A DNA stretch of 39,416 nucleotides. Origin: an uncultured beta proteobacterium (GTDB taxonomy: Bacteria > Pseudomonadota > Gammaproteobacteria > Burkholderiales > Burkholderiaceae_C). Positions 38,683 through 39,416 of the stretch are shown one piece after another. The position numbers and the translations under genes were made by a program. Below the pieces are notes generated by a model. The model saw only the letters and a program-made list of their open reading frames with translations, was not told the DNA's origin and did not search any database. The stretch is taken from contig CAIMBE010000062.1 of assembly GCA_903839085.1 (NCBI GenBank), positions 1-39,416 of the forward strand. Direction: 5' to 3'. The stretch's first letter is position 1. Each line of letters starts with the position of its first letter.

Positions 38683-39416
38683 TCAAGGCAACTTGCCCGG
38701 CACCCCCTGCACCAGCCAGTTCATCTTCAGGATCTGCTCGTCGCTCAAGGTCTGACCCTTGGCGATCACCTCGTTGCCTTCGTTGTCGAAGATCGCACGT
38801 CCCGCGTGAAACGGATGCAATTTGCCCGCAGCAATATCCTTTTGACGCGCCAGAACTTCCTGCCGCACGCCCTTGGGCACCCGGGGTCCAAACGCATCTA
38901 CCTTGATCATGCCCTCTTTCACACCGCCCCAGACGCTGGCGCTTTTCCAGTTGCCATCGAGCGCCGCCCGTGCGCGCTGCGTGTAGTACGTGCCCCATTG
39001 ATGGATAACGGCCACAATTTGCGCGTCCGGCGCGACCTTTCGCATGTCCGAGTGATAGGCCACCGCCAGCTTGCCGCGCTCTTGCGCCGCCGCCATCACG
39101 GCCGTTGAAGCCGTATGAAAGGCAATCACGTCGACGTTTTGATTAAACAGCGTCATGGCTGCGTCGCGCTCGCGCGTCGGATCAAACCAGGCATTGATCC
39201 ACACCAGCTTGACTTCGGCCCTCGGGTTGACCGAGCGCATGCCCAGCGCAAACGCATTGATACCCTGCAGCACCTCTGGAATGGGAAAACCCGCCACATA
39301 GCCAGCCACATTGGTCTTCGTCATGCGCCCGGCCGCAATGCCCGCCAGGTATCGCCCCTCGTAATAGCGCGCATTGGCCACGGCCACGTTGGCCGCGGTC
39401 TTGTAACCGGTGATGG
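38683..39416 (-). CDS. BMP-family ABC transporter substrate-binding protein, C-terminal part (cut by window edge)
   Basis: The frame is open to the right edge, so the N-terminus with its signal peptide is missing. The 243 or so visible residues are the C-terminal part of a basic-membrane-protein (PBP1_BMP/Med-type) receptor: YYEGRYLAGIAAGRMTKTNVAGYVAGFPIPEVLQGINAFALGMRSVNP, VKLVWINAWFDPTRERDAAMTLFNQNVDVIAFHT and HQWGTYYTQRARAALDGNWKS. BMP proteins bind nucleosides or purines. The adjacent guanine deaminase makes purine-base or nucleoside uptake the likely role (inference). Confidence 0.9.
   Translation of the reverse strand, partial: ITGYKTAANVAVANARYYEGRYLAGIAAGRMTKTNVAGYVAGFPIPEVLQGINAFALGMRSVNPRAEVKLVWINAWFDPTRERDAAMTLFNQNVDVIAFHTASTAVMAAAQERGKLAVAYHSDMRKVAPDAQIVAVIHQWGTYYTQRARAALDGNWKSASVWGGVKEGMIKVDAFGPRVPKGVRQEVLARQKDIAAGKLHPFHAGRAIFDNEGNEVIAKGQTLSDEQILKMNWLVQGVPGKLP

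Overview
The window is ordinary high-GC chromosomal DNA. It most likely comes from a betaproteobacterium of the order Burkholderiales, family Comamonadaceae (Rhodoferax/Polaromonas/Acidovorax-like). I infer this from the gene content: a Bug/TctC-type tricarboxylate transporter with a two-component system, a BktB-type thiolase, NarXL with paired NarK transporters and narGHJI, and a B12-dependent ribonucleotide reductase. G+C-rich 'CCCCCTCGGGGGG' interspersed sequences typical of this family point the same way. I saw no phage, plasmid, transposase, CRISPR, rRNA or tRNA sequence.

Layout. (1) 1-7196, minus strand: a sigma-54 activator (PAS, AAA+, Fis-type HTH), then a sigma-54 promoter with tandem upstream repeats, then a complete branched-chain-amino-acid-type ABC transporter (binding protein, LivG, LivF, LivH, LivM) and a coupled alpha/beta hydrolase cut by the left edge. 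(2) 7306-8424, plus strand: a bacteriohemerythrin-GGDEF diguanylate cyclase. (3) 8444-14113: tctCBA on the minus strand, diverging from a TctD/TctE-like two-component system and a small unknown protein on the plus strand. (4) 14218-15402: a BktB-like beta-ketothiolase. (5) 15425-28952, plus strand: a full nitrate-respiration locus, narX-narL-narK1-narK2-narG-narH-narJ-narI, plus a PpiC-type prolyl isomerase. (6) 28953-32335: a likely gene remnant, two NrdR-box-like sites 31 bp apart, and a class II (adenosylcobalamin) ribonucleotide reductase. (7) 32364-39416: housekeeping genes: a universal stress protein, a CorC/HlyC-type membrane protein, an ApaH-like phosphatase, a DEAD-box helicase (RhlE), dCTP deaminase, guanine deaminase and a truncated BMP-family purine/nucleoside-type binding protein.

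How the genes work together. The nitrate locus is self-contained: NarX/NarL sense nitrate or nitrite, the NarK proteins move it across the membrane, and NarGHI reduces it with quinol after NarJ-assisted cofactor loading. The adjacent ribonucleotide reductase is oxygen-independent, so DNA precursors can be made under the same low-oxygen conditions. The two solute-uptake clusters each carry their own regulator next to the transporter.

I did not find a clearly new biological system. The observations most worth checking are regulatory or structural: the sigma-54 promoter with two 20-bp tandem activator sites, the NrdR box pair, a 5-bp tandem repeat in narJ whose contraction would fuse NarJ in frame to NarI, small inverted-repeat elements sitting in operon gaps, and interspersed repeats that have become coding sequence in livG and the sensor kinase.
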